Of a DNA stretch of 64,000 bases, positions 1-8,411 are shown one piece after another. Below the pieces are notes generated by a model. That model was not told the DNA's origin. It did no database searches and worked only from the letters and a program-made list of their open reading frames with translations. This DNA comes from Candidatus Villigracilis proximus (GTDB lineage Bacteria > Chloroflexota > Anaerolineae > Anaerolineales > Villigracilaceae), in contig JADKBB010000014.1 in NCBI GenBank assembly GCA_016715195.1, forward strand, positions 1-64,000, read 5' to 3'. Position numbers and translations under genes: made by a program. Every line of letters begins with the position of its first letter. Positions within the stretch are counted from its first letter, which is position 1.

Positions 1-844
1 CTTTGGCGGGTTTGCTCCACTTTACCGACAGGTTCCACGTCCTAGCTCTCACCCGCCGGACATGGCGATTCAGATATTCCGGAAACAGGCTATGATGCCG
101 ATACGCTCACAGAAGATATTCGTCAGTTCATGGATTCTCTGAGTATTGATAAAGCCATCCTTGCCGGTCACTCCCTTGCTGGCGTGGAACTCACCCACTT
201 TTCAGCCACGTATCCGGAGAGAGTTGAGAAATTGGTCTATCTCGATGCGCTGGATGATCGAAGAAAAGAACGGGAGATCATGGAACAGCATCCGCTCAGG
301 AATGTGCAAATAAAAGAGAGGAAAGTGTCCCGCCGCGTACTCTTGAAGAGTACATTGCCAGTGTAAAAAGAGAGATGTCCCTGAGTTTGCGCAGATATGG
401 AGTAAAGTATGGGACGAGGAAATCTCTCACGGTGTAATGGTAAACGAGGAAGGAATCTTCATCGATAAAATGCCCGCATCCGTCGAAAAAATGATGGTTG
501 AAAACCTGATCAATGAATACGCCCCAAAAAAGGTGCGGGCCAAAATTCCGATCCTTAGTTTCTATGGGAAGAGAAAACGAAAAATGACGGACGATTACAC
601 AGATGAACAAAAAGCCGCCTATGAAAAATTCCATCACGATGTAATAGAACCTTTTTTGGGATACATGGTCGCCGAATTCCAAAGCAGGTTTCCTCACGCA
701 AAGATCGTAGTCATCCCCGACGGGCATCATTACTGCGTAATGGCTCAGGAGGAACTGATCCATGACGAAATGCCAGTCAAAAACATCATCCCAGGTCAAT
801 ACGTCACAAAAAAAAAACTTGAATATGCTCGCGAACTGGCGTGA
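1..844 (+). pseudogene. alpha/beta-fold hydrolase, 5' truncated by the window and frame-broken
   Basis: A single alpha/beta hydrolase can be read only by changing frame. The first frame (from base 3) gives a strand ending in LALTRR. After about base 58 the frame moves and continues with GHGDSDIPETGYDADTL and the nucleophile elbow GHSLAG (Ser nucleophile) around 168-185. A second shift near 300-345 leads to the C-terminal part (437-844), where GHHY near 722-735 supplies the likely catalytic His. A missing G near base 58 restores the RRGHGD motif of the family. The 5' end lies outside the window. It may be a decaying gene or an intact gene with sequencing indels. The substrate is unknown. Confidence 0.7.
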
Positions 845-850
845 CATGAC

Positions 851-1122
851 CCTGCCGAGAAAGTCCTCTGGCAGGAATTAAGGCGAATAAGTTGAAGAAA
901 GAGTCTTCATTTGAAGGCAGACAAGTCATTGCGGATTCATTGCTGACGTTTACTGTCACAAAGCCGTTCCGTTGAAGTGGATGGGGTATCCATAACAAGC
1001 AAACGAAAGAGGATGCAGATCGCGAACAGGTTTTGATTGAATTAGGATTACGAGTTGTCCGCTTTCGGAATGAAGAGGTAACCGAAGAACTTGTCCGCTG
1101 GGGTGGGAATGCAGCGAGTTGA
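851..1122 (+). pseudogene. DUF559 endonuclease-fold protein remnant
   Basis: No open frame spans this stretch, but three frames together spell a DUF559 (Vsr/PD-(D/E)XK-like) protein. AEKVLWQELR comes first (851-883), FEGRQVIAD and IADVYCHKAV follow, then VEVDG. The C-terminal block ADREQVLIELGLRVVRFRN reads around 1014-1070, and a stop closes the frame at 1120-1122. The order and the L-x-x-x-G-L-R-V-x-R-F signature match DUF559. At least three frame changes are needed, so it is most likely a decayed gene. Nothing is recognisable from 1123 to the next gene at 1306. Confidence 0.6.
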
Positions 1123-1305
1123 CCACGTTATAGATTTGCCTGCAAATAGTTTCGTAAAAACAAGCAGGGGCAACAGCTCCCCTCCACGCGGATAAGCCGC
1201 CTTCACAAATTAGCTCCCCTAAATTATACATAGCCACTTCATTAATGCTATACTCACACCACCAAAATATGTATCCATCTGCACCGCAGTGAAAGGAAAT
1301 AAAAA

Positions 1306-3076
1306 ATGAAGAACATATTTCGCACGCTCGTCCTGGCCGTAATTATCGTATCCGCACTAACATCCTGCTCCCTATTCAACACCGCCGAGGCAAATACAGC
1401 ACAAGCCACCCCGGCCCTGCCCGCTGTAGTCACCATCGAACTCACCGTACAGGCAGATACCTCAGTCCCATTTAATACCGTGGGACAAACCATCAAATAC
1501 AATTACAACGTAAAAAACATCGGCACCATATTAACCGCCGGGTCCTGTCATCATCACCGGCGCAGCCTGCCCCGAAATCAACACAGTCGGCAATCTTGAC
1601 GCATCTCTCGACGTAAACGAAACCATCACCTGCACATCCGCCTACACCATCACCCAGACCGATCTGGATAAAGGCTCAGTCGTCACCATCACAACCGCCA
1701 GCGTAAACGGCATCAACTCAAATCAGGTCACCACCACGGTGGCAACAGTTCCCCCCGTCATCTTAAAATTAACCAAAACAGCCAATCCGCTCAACTACGA
1801 CCATGTCGGCCAGACAATCACCTATGCCTACGTCATCACCAACAGCGGAGCCGCCACACTCGGACCCGCACAATTCACAATCAGCGACACCGGCCTCAGC
1901 GCCCCCATCAACTGCGGAGAAGCGACGCTGACGCTCGCATCAAACGTAACTGTCACCTGCTCGGCCACCTATACCATCTCTCAAGCTGACATGGATGCGG
2001 GCTCCGTCTCAACCAATGCCACCGCATCAGGCGGCGGTGTTGCACCGTCACAACCGGCAACCGCCGCGATCACCAAAGGCGCCGCCGTCCCATCAAACAC
2101 CAACCCTGCGAATCTGACAGTCGGCTCAACGATCAAGCATCAGGTAGTCACAGGCGAATGGTTATGGCAGATCGCCCGCTGTTATGGAACCGATCCCACA
2201 AAATTACTGCAAGCCAATCCACAACTCGTCAACCCCGCTCAGATCACACCAAATGCAACCATCACCGTGCCAAACATTGGAAGTGTTGGGAAAATTTACG
2301 GCCCGCCCTGTGTCGGGACTCACACCGTGCAAAATGGAGATACCTGGAATTCCATCGCGCTAAAATACAACGCCGATGCCACCGTCCTGAAAATGGTTAA
2401 CCCAACATCCACACTGGCAGTCGGGAGCACGGTCAAAGTTCCGTTGAATTCCGCTGGAGCAACAACCTCCACCGGCAGCGCCGGCAACTGCGCAGATCTA
2501 ACCCGCACCGTCAAACTCGCTGGCGTATCCGCCGCGACAACTCATTTCAACATCTGCGGGACGACAGACTCCTCCGGCAAAACAAAGATTTTCAGCATCA
2601 ACATCTCCCAACGCGTTGAGGATGTCGGTCAGGGCGGTTTGCTGCAAGACATCACCGTTTTAATTGAAACATCAACACCGCTGAATGACGCAAACAGCCT
2701 GATCGTTGCAGACATGAACTATGACGGCAACGATGATTTCCGCATCGTAAAACTGCAGCCTGCCAGCGCCAATATCCCCTACCTGTATTACATCTACGAT
2801 CCAGCCACGCGCAAATTTATCTATAACGAAGCATACGCCAACATCACTTCACCGGAATTTCCCGGCAATTTTGAAATCCGCTCAAAGTGGCGTGAAAGCG
2901 CGGCCAAATCGGGCATAGACACCTATGTCATCACCAACAACACACCCAGACTAAGCAAACGGGAAACATGGGAAGCCATCAACGAAACCCAGGCCACACA
3001 TCTTGTAACGGTATATAACGCTGACGGAACAAGCCAGGTGACCGTGAATGAAACTGTCCCATTGCCCATTCCATAA
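1306..3076 (+). pseudogene. DUF11/LysM surface lipoprotein, one frameshift
   Basis: A lipoprotein signal (hydrophobic residues 8-18, lipobox LTSC, Cys21) is followed by a DUF11-type conserved repeat (VGQTIKYNYNVKNIGT). At the GGG run 1540-1542 the frame breaks; dropping one base continues directly into PVIITGAACPE and on to the second frame, which is open to 3076. That part holds a second DUF11 repeat and two LysM domains, with cores GEWLWQIARCYG (about 2154-2189) and GDTWNSIALKYN (about 2337-2372), then an unrecognised beta-rich C-terminus. Predicted role: cell-envelope protein binding glycan through LysM and anchored by lipid. One base separates it from a normal gene, so a sequencing error is the simplest reading. 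Confidence 0.75.
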
Positions 3077-3120
3077 CATATACTGCTAAAAAATACAAAA
3101 TCCCCGATTAAGAAATCAAT

Positions 3121-3164
3121 AAAAACGGCTTCAAGATTTTTATGTAAATCTTGAAGCCGTTTTT
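3121..3164 (+). terminator. perfect 19-bp stem hairpin, intrinsic terminator
   Basis: Arms 3121-3139 and 3146-3164 are perfect inverted repeats with a 6-base loop. The right arm ends in TTTTT and the left begins AAAAA, so it could terminate in both directions. It lies just after the LysM lipoprotein gene. Confidence 0.8.
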
Positions 3165-3295
3165 GTATTATGAATTTGGTAGCAAAATGCAAGGCAAATA
3201 CGACAATATTCATATAAAATATACGCTTATAAGCAGGTATGGGCAGCCCCCATTACATCAACCAGTCTTATTATCACTCACTCCAAAGGAACCCA

Positions 3296-5002
3296 ATGAA
3301 AAAACAGCATCCGCTTTATATGATTTTATCGCTAGTGATCGTACTTGGTTTATTTTTAGCCGCCTGCGGTTCAGATGAAGAATACGCCGAAGATGGCGAA
3401 TTCTATACAGAAGAACCTTCCGCAGAAGAGTTTGCCACTGAAGAACCCAGCGGAGACGGCGAAGCCGCCCTTCCTGCCAGCAATCCCGGTGAAGTTGTCT
3501 ATGACCTCGGCTTTCTGCCTGAACAAAATGGATTCAGCTTCGAAAACTATGGCGATGACATCCCTGCTACCAACCTGACCGCAGCCGAACTGCGCCGCAT
3601 GTTCGGTGACCAGGTCTGCTCGCGCCTTGATGGTGACGAATGCACACTCACCCCGCCCGCCGAACAGTGGATGGAGCAGGTCAACGGCGCAATGTCCGGT
3701 GGACATTGTGAAGGCATGGCCGTGCTCAGCTTGATGATGTACACCGGCCAGATCTCCCCGTCAGACTTTGGCGGTTCTACTGCCAGCGAGTTGGATATCA
3801 ACGATGAAGCCCTTCAGCGCGAGATCGCTTATTGGTTTACAACACAAGCCGTTGCCCCTACATATACCAGCGTCATCAAAGGTACGCCAATGGAAATTAT
3901 GGAAATCGTCCAGCAAATGGACGCCAATGGTGAAACCTACAGCATCGGCATCTACAAGGAAGACGGTTCCGGCGGACATGCCATCACCCCCTTCGGCGTC
4001 GAAGACAAAGGTGACGGTTTATACGCCATCCTCGTCTACGATAACAACTATCCCGGCCAGACCCGCGAACTGTTCGTAGACTCGCGTGATAATACCTGGC
4101 TATACGAAGCCTCGATCAACCCACAGGTTGAGTCTGAGCTTTACACTGGCAACGCCGACACCCAAACCCTCGACCTCACCCCCACTTCTGCGCGTGTGGA
4201 TACGCAAGAATGTCCCTTCTGCGATGGCAGTGGAGTTTCAGGCACCGGCAGCCGCCTCGCCAAACTGGATCAACAACTTAATCAAATCTTCCTTGATGGT
4301 GAAGGTCACATCCTCATCACCGATGACAATGGCAACCGTCTCGGATATGTAGATGGCAAGATCGTTAACGAAATCCCCGGCGCCACCTATACCGCCTATC
4401 GCATGGGAGCCAGCGGAAATGCACCCGAGCCAATCTATTCACTTCCCGCCGGTTTGGATGTGACCATCTCAATCGATGGCTCAGCCCTGACCGAAGAATC
4501 TCTCACCGACCTCGTTATGATCGGCCAGGGATTCAGCATCGGCGTCGAAGGTATTTACCTTGAACCCGGTCAGATTGACACCGCGTATTTCTATCCCGGC
4601 GAACAGACCATCGCCTACGAAACCGAAGCGGACGAATCTCCCTTCATCGTGGTCGGTGTTGAAAATCCCGAAGCCGAAGCGGACTATTATTTTGAAGTTC
4701 AGGGCGCTGATATTCAAGGCGGCGGAATCATCACCGTCTATCTGGATACCAAAGCCGGCGATCTGCAGATCAACGCTGAAAAATTGAACAACGAAGGCTC
4801 CTTCGATTTCTATTTGACCCGCATCACCGATGAACTCGAAGAGGAATTCGCCGCCGAGGAAATTCTGCTCAAGGAAGGCGCAGTCGTTTACGTCAACTAC
4901 GCCGAGTGGACAGATGCCAACCCCGAAGGCATGTACTTTGGCGTTGACCTCGATGGTGACGACATCATCGACGACGAATACATAGTAGACGACGCACAGT
5001 AA
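3296..5002 (+). CDS. lipoprotein with papain-like (C39-like) Cys/His/Asp-Asn domain
   Basis: The start chosen (3296) has AAAGGA upstream and gives a clean lipoprotein signal ending in the lipobox LAAC (Cys24). A Glu-rich linker (residues 28-55) follows. The middle holds three spaced motifs typical of papain-fold domains: GGHCEGMA (Cys138), GGHAITPF (His228) and VYDNNYPG (Asp249 to Asn251). A CPFCDGSG knuckle (Cys306, Cys309) comes next, resembling half of a DnaJ-type zinc site. The C-terminal 250 residues are acidic and beta-rich, without a recognised domain. Predicted location is the outer face of the membrane. A protease or amidase role is inferred from motif order only; the family could be inactive. 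Confidence 0.7.
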   Translation: MKKQHPLYMILSLVIVLGLFLAACGSDEEYAEDGEFYTEEPSAEEFATEEPSGDGEAALPASNPGEVVYDLGFLPEQNGFSFENYGDDIPATNLTAAELRRMFGDQVCSRLDGDECTLTPPAEQWMEQVNGAMSGGHCEGMAVLSLMMYTGQISPSDFGGSTASELDINDEALQREIAYWFTTQAVAPTYTSVIKGTPMEIMEIVQQMDANGETYSIGIYKEDGSGGHAITPFGVEDKGDGLYAILVYDNNYPGQTRELFVDSRDNTWLYEASINPQVESELYTGNADTQTLDLTPTSARVDTQECPFCDGSGVSGTGSRLAKLDQQLNQIFLDGEGHILITDDNGNRLGYVDGKIVNEIPGATYTAYRMGASGNAPEPIYSLPAGLDVTISIDGSALTEESLTDLVMIGQGFSIGVEGIYLEPGQIDTAYFYPGEQTIAYETEADESPFIVVGVENPEAEADYYFEVQGADIQGGGIITVYLDTKAGDLQINAEKLNNEGSFDFYLTRITDELEEEFAAEEILLKEGAVVYVNYAEWTDANPEGMYFGVDLDGDDIIDDEYIVDDAQ

Positions 5003-5055
5003 TTAAATAGTTACCCCTTCTGATCTTTCAAAATTCAGAAGGGATAATTTTCTCC

Positions 5056-5083
5056 TTGACAAATAGACGAATATCTATATAAT
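5056..5083 (+). promoter_or_regulatory. arsR promoter with ArsR operator in the spacer
   Basis: The -35 TTGACA (5056-5061) and -10 TATAAT (5078-5083) are perfect hexamers 16 bases apart. The spacer and the edge of the -10 hold the inverted repeat ATAGA-N6-TCTAT at 5063-5078, so a bound repressor would block RNA polymerase. The same repeat recurs upstream of the next two genes. Confidence 0.85.
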
Positions 5084-5104
5084 AACGGATAGAAGGTCGT
5101 CAAT

Positions 5105-5416
5105 ATGAAATTTAACCCCGTCCTCTTTGCGAAAGCCATCTCTGATGAAACCCGTCAGAAGATCATGAACATCTGTTGTTGTGAATCAATTTCAGTCAAC
5201 GAAATTGTTGAAAAACTGGAGGTCTCTCAACCCACAGTTTCACATCACCTTGCAATTTTACGCGAGGCAGAGTTGGTCACTGTGCGCGAAGAAGGCAAGC
5301 AGACTTTCTACACCCTCAATCAGGAACGCGTTGCCTATTGCTGCGGACAACTTATGGTGAAGTTCGCACCGGAATCTGTTGCAACTGAAAACCTGTTGAA
5401 AACCATCAAGGCCTGA
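5105..5416 (+). CDS. arsR: ArsR-family arsenic-responsive repressor
   Basis: A 103-residue winged-helix protein with the ArsR DNA-recognition segment SQPTVSHHLAIL (residues 41-52). The metalloid-sensing helix carries Cys24-Cys25-Cys26, matching the position of the Cys-x-Cys site in classical As(III)-sensing ArsR proteins, and a second Cys pair lies at 79-80. It should repress its own promoter and release on arsenite binding. It is followed by its own terminator, so the two genes downstream are separate transcription units carrying copies of its operator. Family assignment is firm; arsenite as ligand follows from the Cys pattern and the arsM neighbour. Confidence 0.9.
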   Translation: MKFNPVLFAKAISDETRQKIMNICCCESISVNEIVEKLEVSQPTVSHHLAILREAELVTVREEGKQTFYTLNQERVAYCCGQLMVKFAPESVATENLLKTIKA

Positions 5417-5417
5417 T

Positions 5418-5457
5418 CGGGATTTGTCTTCGGCCGAGACATGATCCCGTTTTTTTT
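5418..5457 (+). terminator. arsR intrinsic terminator
   Basis: CGGGAT (5418-5423) pairs with ATCCCG (5444-5449), with an inner GTCT/AGAC pairing, followed by an eight-T run (5450-5457). Confidence 0.8.
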
Positions 5458-5467
5458 GGCAAGTATC

Positions 5468-5483
5468 ATAGACAAACTTCTAT
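5468..5483 (+). promoter_or_regulatory. ArsR operator copy 2
   Basis: ATAGA-CAAACT-TCTAT has the same arms and 6-base spacer as the arsR operator. It lies just upstream of the ribosome-binding site of the cysteine-rich peptide gene. A TTGGCA at 5456-5461 may be the -35 of this unit, but no clear -10 is seen. Confidence 0.75.
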
Positions 5484-5500
5484 ATGAAAGGAGAACACTC

Positions 5501-5584
5501 ATGAACGAATTACCTGTTGTAAATCAGGAATGCTGTGAAGACCAAAATTGTGACTGCGCCACCTGTGGCTGTGGTTGCTGCTAG
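5501..5584 (+). CDS. 27-residue cysteine-rich peptide, metallothionein-like, in the ars regulon
   Basis: A small gene with a good ribosome-binding site (AAAGGAG 5487-5493, ATG 5501). The product has 27 residues, eight of them Cys: Cys11 and Cys12, then Cys17, 19, 22, 24, 26 and 27. The last eleven residues alternate Cys with Asp, Ala, Thr and Gly, as in metallothioneins or metal-binding tails. It has no hydrophobic segment, so it should be cytosolic. The ArsR operator immediately upstream and arsM downstream suggest arsenite-induced expression. Proposed role: binding As(III) or another soft metal, perhaps passing it to ArsM. No named family is recognised. Confidence 0.7.
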   Translation: MNELPVVNQECCEDQNCDCATCGCGCC

Positions 5585-5594
5585 ATAGAACGAA

Positions 5595-5623
5595 TCTCTG
5601 TTCGTCGATTTGACGGGCAGAGA
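5595..5623 (+). terminator. hairpin after the cysteine-rich peptide gene
   Basis: Arms 5595-5606 and 5612-5623 form a 12-bp stem with two G-U pairs and a 5-base loop. The T-run is some 17 bases further down, so it may work as a weak terminator. Confidence 0.5.
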
Positions 5624-5655
5624 GAAATTAATCGCAAAATTTTTTAATCGCATCC

Positions 5656-5671
5656 ATAGACAATCATCTAT
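5656..5671 (+). promoter_or_regulatory. ArsR operator copy 3
   Basis: ATAGA-CAATCA-TCTAT repeats the arms and spacing of the other two operators, directly before the AAGGAG ribosome-binding site of arsM. Confidence 0.75.
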
Positions 5672-5686
5672 ATTAAGGAGAACAAA

Positions 5687-6484
5687 ATGACACAATCCCC
5701 CACCCCGATTCACGAGACAGTCCGCGAGCACTACGCAGAGCGGATTAAAAGCAGCGCATCCTGCTGCGGACCTTCAGACTGCTGCAGTCCGAATAACATT
5801 CTCTACCCCGAACAGCTTCTCACCACCGTCCCCACTGACGTATCCAGCACCAGCTATGGCTGCGGTGACCCGATCACACTTGCCTCACTCAAACCCGGCC
5901 AGACCGTGCTTGATCTCGGCTCCGGCGCCGGACTCGATTGCATCCTTGCTGCGCAAAAAGTTGGCGAAACAGGCAAAGTCATCGGCGTGGATATGACACC
6001 CGAAATGATCGAACGCGCGCAAGCCAATGTTAAGAAAGTCAACTTGAATAACGTGGAGTTCCGTCACGGCTACCTTGAGAGTCTGCCGGTCGAAAACAAC
6101 ACCGTGGATGTCATCATCTCAAACTGTGTCATCAACCTTTCACCTGACAAGGAAAAAGTTTTCAGCGAAGCCTTCCGTGTGCTTGCTCCAGGCGGCAAAC
6201 TCGCCGTATCAGATATTGTCACCGACGGCGAACTCCCCGAAGTGATCAGACAAAGCCTAAGCGCCTGGGCTGGCTGTGTGGCAGGTGCGGTTGAAGCGAA
6301 GGACTACATCGCCATGATGGAATCTGTTGGCTTTACGAACATCTCCATCAACCCCGTCTTCTTCGATAAGCAAACCGTAGACAGCGCTCTCGACGAAATG
6401 AAACTCGATGTGACCGAATATCCGCGCGATGCCGTTTACAAAGCGGTATATAGCGCAAAGATCACAGCCTACAAGCCTGCGTAA
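5687..6484 (+). CDS. arsM: arsenite S-adenosylmethionine methyltransferase
   Basis: Transfers methyl groups from SAM to trivalent arsenic, yielding methylated and finally volatile arsenicals; cytosolic. The SAM-binding loop LDLGSGAG is at residues 75-82. The three cysteines that bind As(III) in ArsM enzymes are present: Cys59 (YGCGDP), Cys147 (SNCVINL) and Cys197 (AGCVAG). The N-terminus adds two Cys pairs (26-27, 32-33). Length 265 fits the family. It follows an ArsR operator and a strong ribosome-binding site, and a terminator lies at 6553. Confidence 0.95.
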   Translation: MTQSPTPIHETVREHYAERIKSSASCCGPSDCCSPNNILYPEQLLTTVPTDVSSTSYGCGDPITLASLKPGQTVLDLGSGAGLDCILAAQKVGETGKVIGVDMTPEMIERAQANVKKVNLNNVEFRHGYLESLPVENNTVDVIISNCVINLSPDKEKVFSEAFRVLAPGGKLAVSDIVTDGELPEVIRQSLSAWAGCVAGAVEAKDYIAMMESVGFTNISINPVFFDKQTVDSALDEMKLDVTEYPRDAVYKAVYSAKITAYKPA

Positions 6485-6545
6485 GTCTTTTGGAGTCAGG
6501 CAGCTTGCTGCCTAAAACTTCATCAGCAAGTTGATAAAGTCCAAA
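6485..6545 (+). repeat. short hairpin repeat with AGCTTGCTG core
   Basis: After arsM, AGGCAG and CTGCCT flank CTTG (6498-6513), followed by ATCAGCAAGTTGAT. A related arrangement (TGGAGTC, AGCTTGCTG, then ATCAGCTTGCTGAT) occurs at about 29733-29800, so this looks like a dispersed intergenic repeat. Confidence 0.5.
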
Positions 6546-6552
6546 GTTTCTC

Positions 6553-6582
6553 ACGGGATGGCAATCACGCCATCCCGTTTTG
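6553..6582 (+). terminator. arsM terminator
   Basis: ACGGGATGGC (6553-6562) and GCCATCCCGT (6569-6578) form a perfect 10-bp stem with a 6-base loop, followed by TTTT. Confidence 0.75.
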
Positions 6583-6610
6583 ATTTAACAGACTAATGAT
6601 TTTCATCATC

Positions 6611-6656
6611 TTGACAGTGCAATCCATCGGGAGTAAAAACATACCGACTAGTCGGT
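6611..6656 (+). promoter_or_regulatory. TetR promoter with perfect 14-bp palindromic operator
   Basis: TTGACA at 6611-6616 and a weak -10 TAAAAA at 6634-6639 (17-base spacer) precede ACCGACTAGTCGGT at 6643-6656. That is a perfect palindrome of the type bound by many AcrR/TetR repressors, and it would cover the transcription start. Confidence 0.75.
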
Positions 6657-6676
6657 TTTTATTCTCAAGAGGCAAA

Positions 6677-7270
6677 ATGCAGCAGCGCAGTGAAGAAACA
6701 CGGGCAAAGATCATCTCATCAGCCATCAAATTATTTTCCACCCGCGGATTCAACACCGCCAGCGTCGATGATATTTGCAAGGATGCAGAGATCAGCAAGG
6801 GCGCGTTCTATCATCACTTCGAAAGCAAACAGGCGCTCTTCCTTGCCCTGCTCGATGGCTGGCTGGAAACGATCGATACCGCCATCGAAGCCGCGAAAGA
6901 TAAAACTGTCCCTGAAACATTCCTGCAAATGACAGAAGCCTTCCCCTATATTTTCGCAACCGCAGGAGAAGGTCTGCCCATGTTCCTCGAATTCTGGCTG
7001 CAAGCCAGCCGCGACGAAAAAATCTGGCAGGCAAGCATTAAGCCTTATCGCCGTTATCACAAACATTTCACTGCCCTCATCAAAAAAGGCGTGGACGAAG
7101 GCTCCTTCGTCGATGTAGACCCCGAGTTAACCGCGCGCATGATCGTTTCCATGGCAATGGGGCTTCTGCTTCAAAGTCTGCTGGATCCGAAAGGCGCGAA
7201 ATGGGAAAAGACCGCGCGCGAAATTACAACCATGATGATGGATACACTACTTCTTAAAAACGAGGCATAA
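6677..7270 (+). CDS. TetR/AcrR-family transcriptional repressor
   Basis: The start at 6677 puts the helix-turn-helix at the usual N-terminal place; a longer frame runs upstream through the operator and is unlikely. The DNA-binding part includes ASVDDICKDAEISKGAFYHHF. The C-terminal ligand domain (about residues 65-197) is TetR_C-like. The gene is 3 bases from the following epimerase gene, so both are probably co-repressed from the palindrome at 6643. The ligand is unknown. A similar TetR plus epimerase pair lies at 41466-43115. Confidence 0.88.
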   Translation: MQQRSEETRAKIISSAIKLFSTRGFNTASVDDICKDAEISKGAFYHHFESKQALFLALLDGWLETIDTAIEAAKDKTVPETFLQMTEAFPYIFATAGEGLPMFLEFWLQASRDEKIWQASIKPYRRYHKHFTALIKKGVDEGSFVDVDPELTARMIVSMAMGLLLQSLLDPKGAKWEKTAREITTMMMDTLLLKNEA

Positions 7271-7273
7271 GAA

Positions 7274-8248
7274 ATGTGGCTTGTAACTGGTGCAACCGGT
7301 CATGTTGGAAATGTCCTTGTGCGAAAACTTTTGGAACGCGGTGAAAAAGTTCGGGCGTTGATTCTGCCTGGCGAAAGCCGCGAATCAATTTCGGGATTAA
7401 ATATCGAAGCGTTCGAGGGTGACATCCTAAATCTGGATGCAGTATTTGAGTCGATGCGCGGTGTGCGCGGCATCTTCCATCTGGCGGGCGTCATCTCGAT
7501 CATGCCCGGCGCGAATCCGTTCGTGAGAAAAGTCAACGTGGATGGCACAAAAAATATTTTGCAGGCAGCGCTCAAAAGCGGCATCAGGAAGTTGATTTAC
7601 ACATCTTCCATTCATGCGATCCAACGCGTGGAAAATGGAGTGATCAACGAAACTGTGCCATACGATATGGATAATCCCTACGGCGCATATGACCGCTCGA
7701 AAGCCGAAGCGACATTGGATGTATTGCACGCGGCTCATTCGGGACTGGAAGCTGTTGTGGCCTGCCCCACCGGCGTGATCGGCCCTTATGATTTTCGCGG
7801 ATCGATGATGGGCGCAGTGATCCATGATGCAGCAACAGCCAGGCCAACGCTATACGTGGACGGCGCATACGATTTCGTGGATGTGCGCGATGTGGCCGAC
7901 GGATTGATCGCTGCCGCCGAAAACGGCAAACGCGGTGAAAGTTATATTTTATCGGGGCAAAAGATCACGGTGCGCTACATGCTTGAGACCGTGCGTGAAA
8001 TTACAGGGAGGAATTTCTTCCAAATGAAAATTCCTTTTGATCTGGCAAAATTTGCATCTCTATTTACACCGATGTATTACCAGCTTTCAAATACAACACC
8101 ACGTTTTACCCCATACTCATTGGAAGTACTGCAAAGCAACTCCAATATCAGCCACGCAAAAGCGACACATGAATTAGGTTATTCGCCACGCTCATTATAT
8201 GAAAGCATCAAAGACACAGTGAAGTGGTTTTTGGAAAGAAGGAAGTGA
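7274..8248 (+). CDS. extended SDR, NAD-dependent epimerase/dehydratase-like
   Basis: A 324-residue extended short-chain dehydrogenase. The nucleotide-binding motif TGATGHVG lies at residues 5-12, an AGV segment near residue 72, and the active-site YxxxK as YDRSK around residue 138. The C-terminal half matches NAD-dependent epimerase or dihydroflavonol reductase-like proteins. It is translationally close to the TetR gene upstream and probably controlled by it. Substrate not predictable; stress or detoxification use is only an inference from the regulator. Confidence 0.85.
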   Translation: MWLVTGATGHVGNVLVRKLLERGEKVRALILPGESRESISGLNIEAFEGDILNLDAVFESMRGVRGIFHLAGVISIMPGANPFVRKVNVDGTKNILQAALKSGIRKLIYTSSIHAIQRVENGVINETVPYDMDNPYGAYDRSKAEATLDVLHAAHSGLEAVVACPTGVIGPYDFRGSMMGAVIHDAATARPTLYVDGAYDFVDVRDVADGLIAAAENGKRGESYILSGQKITVRYMLETVREITGRNFFQMKIPFDLAKFASLFTPMYYQLSNTTPRFTPYSLEVLQSNSNISHAKATHELGYSPRSLYESIKDTVKWFLERRK

Positions 8249-8411
8249 AGAGTGATGAGTAATAAGTGAAAAGTAATAAGTAACTCAAGTTCCACCATGA
8301 AGCCTTTATTACAGTCCGCAGGGCAATAAGGTAACAACTTGAGTTAAGTAATTAATCTAATATGCGGTCTTAATATGACCGACGAAATATTAAATAAAAT
8401 AGGAGATAAAC

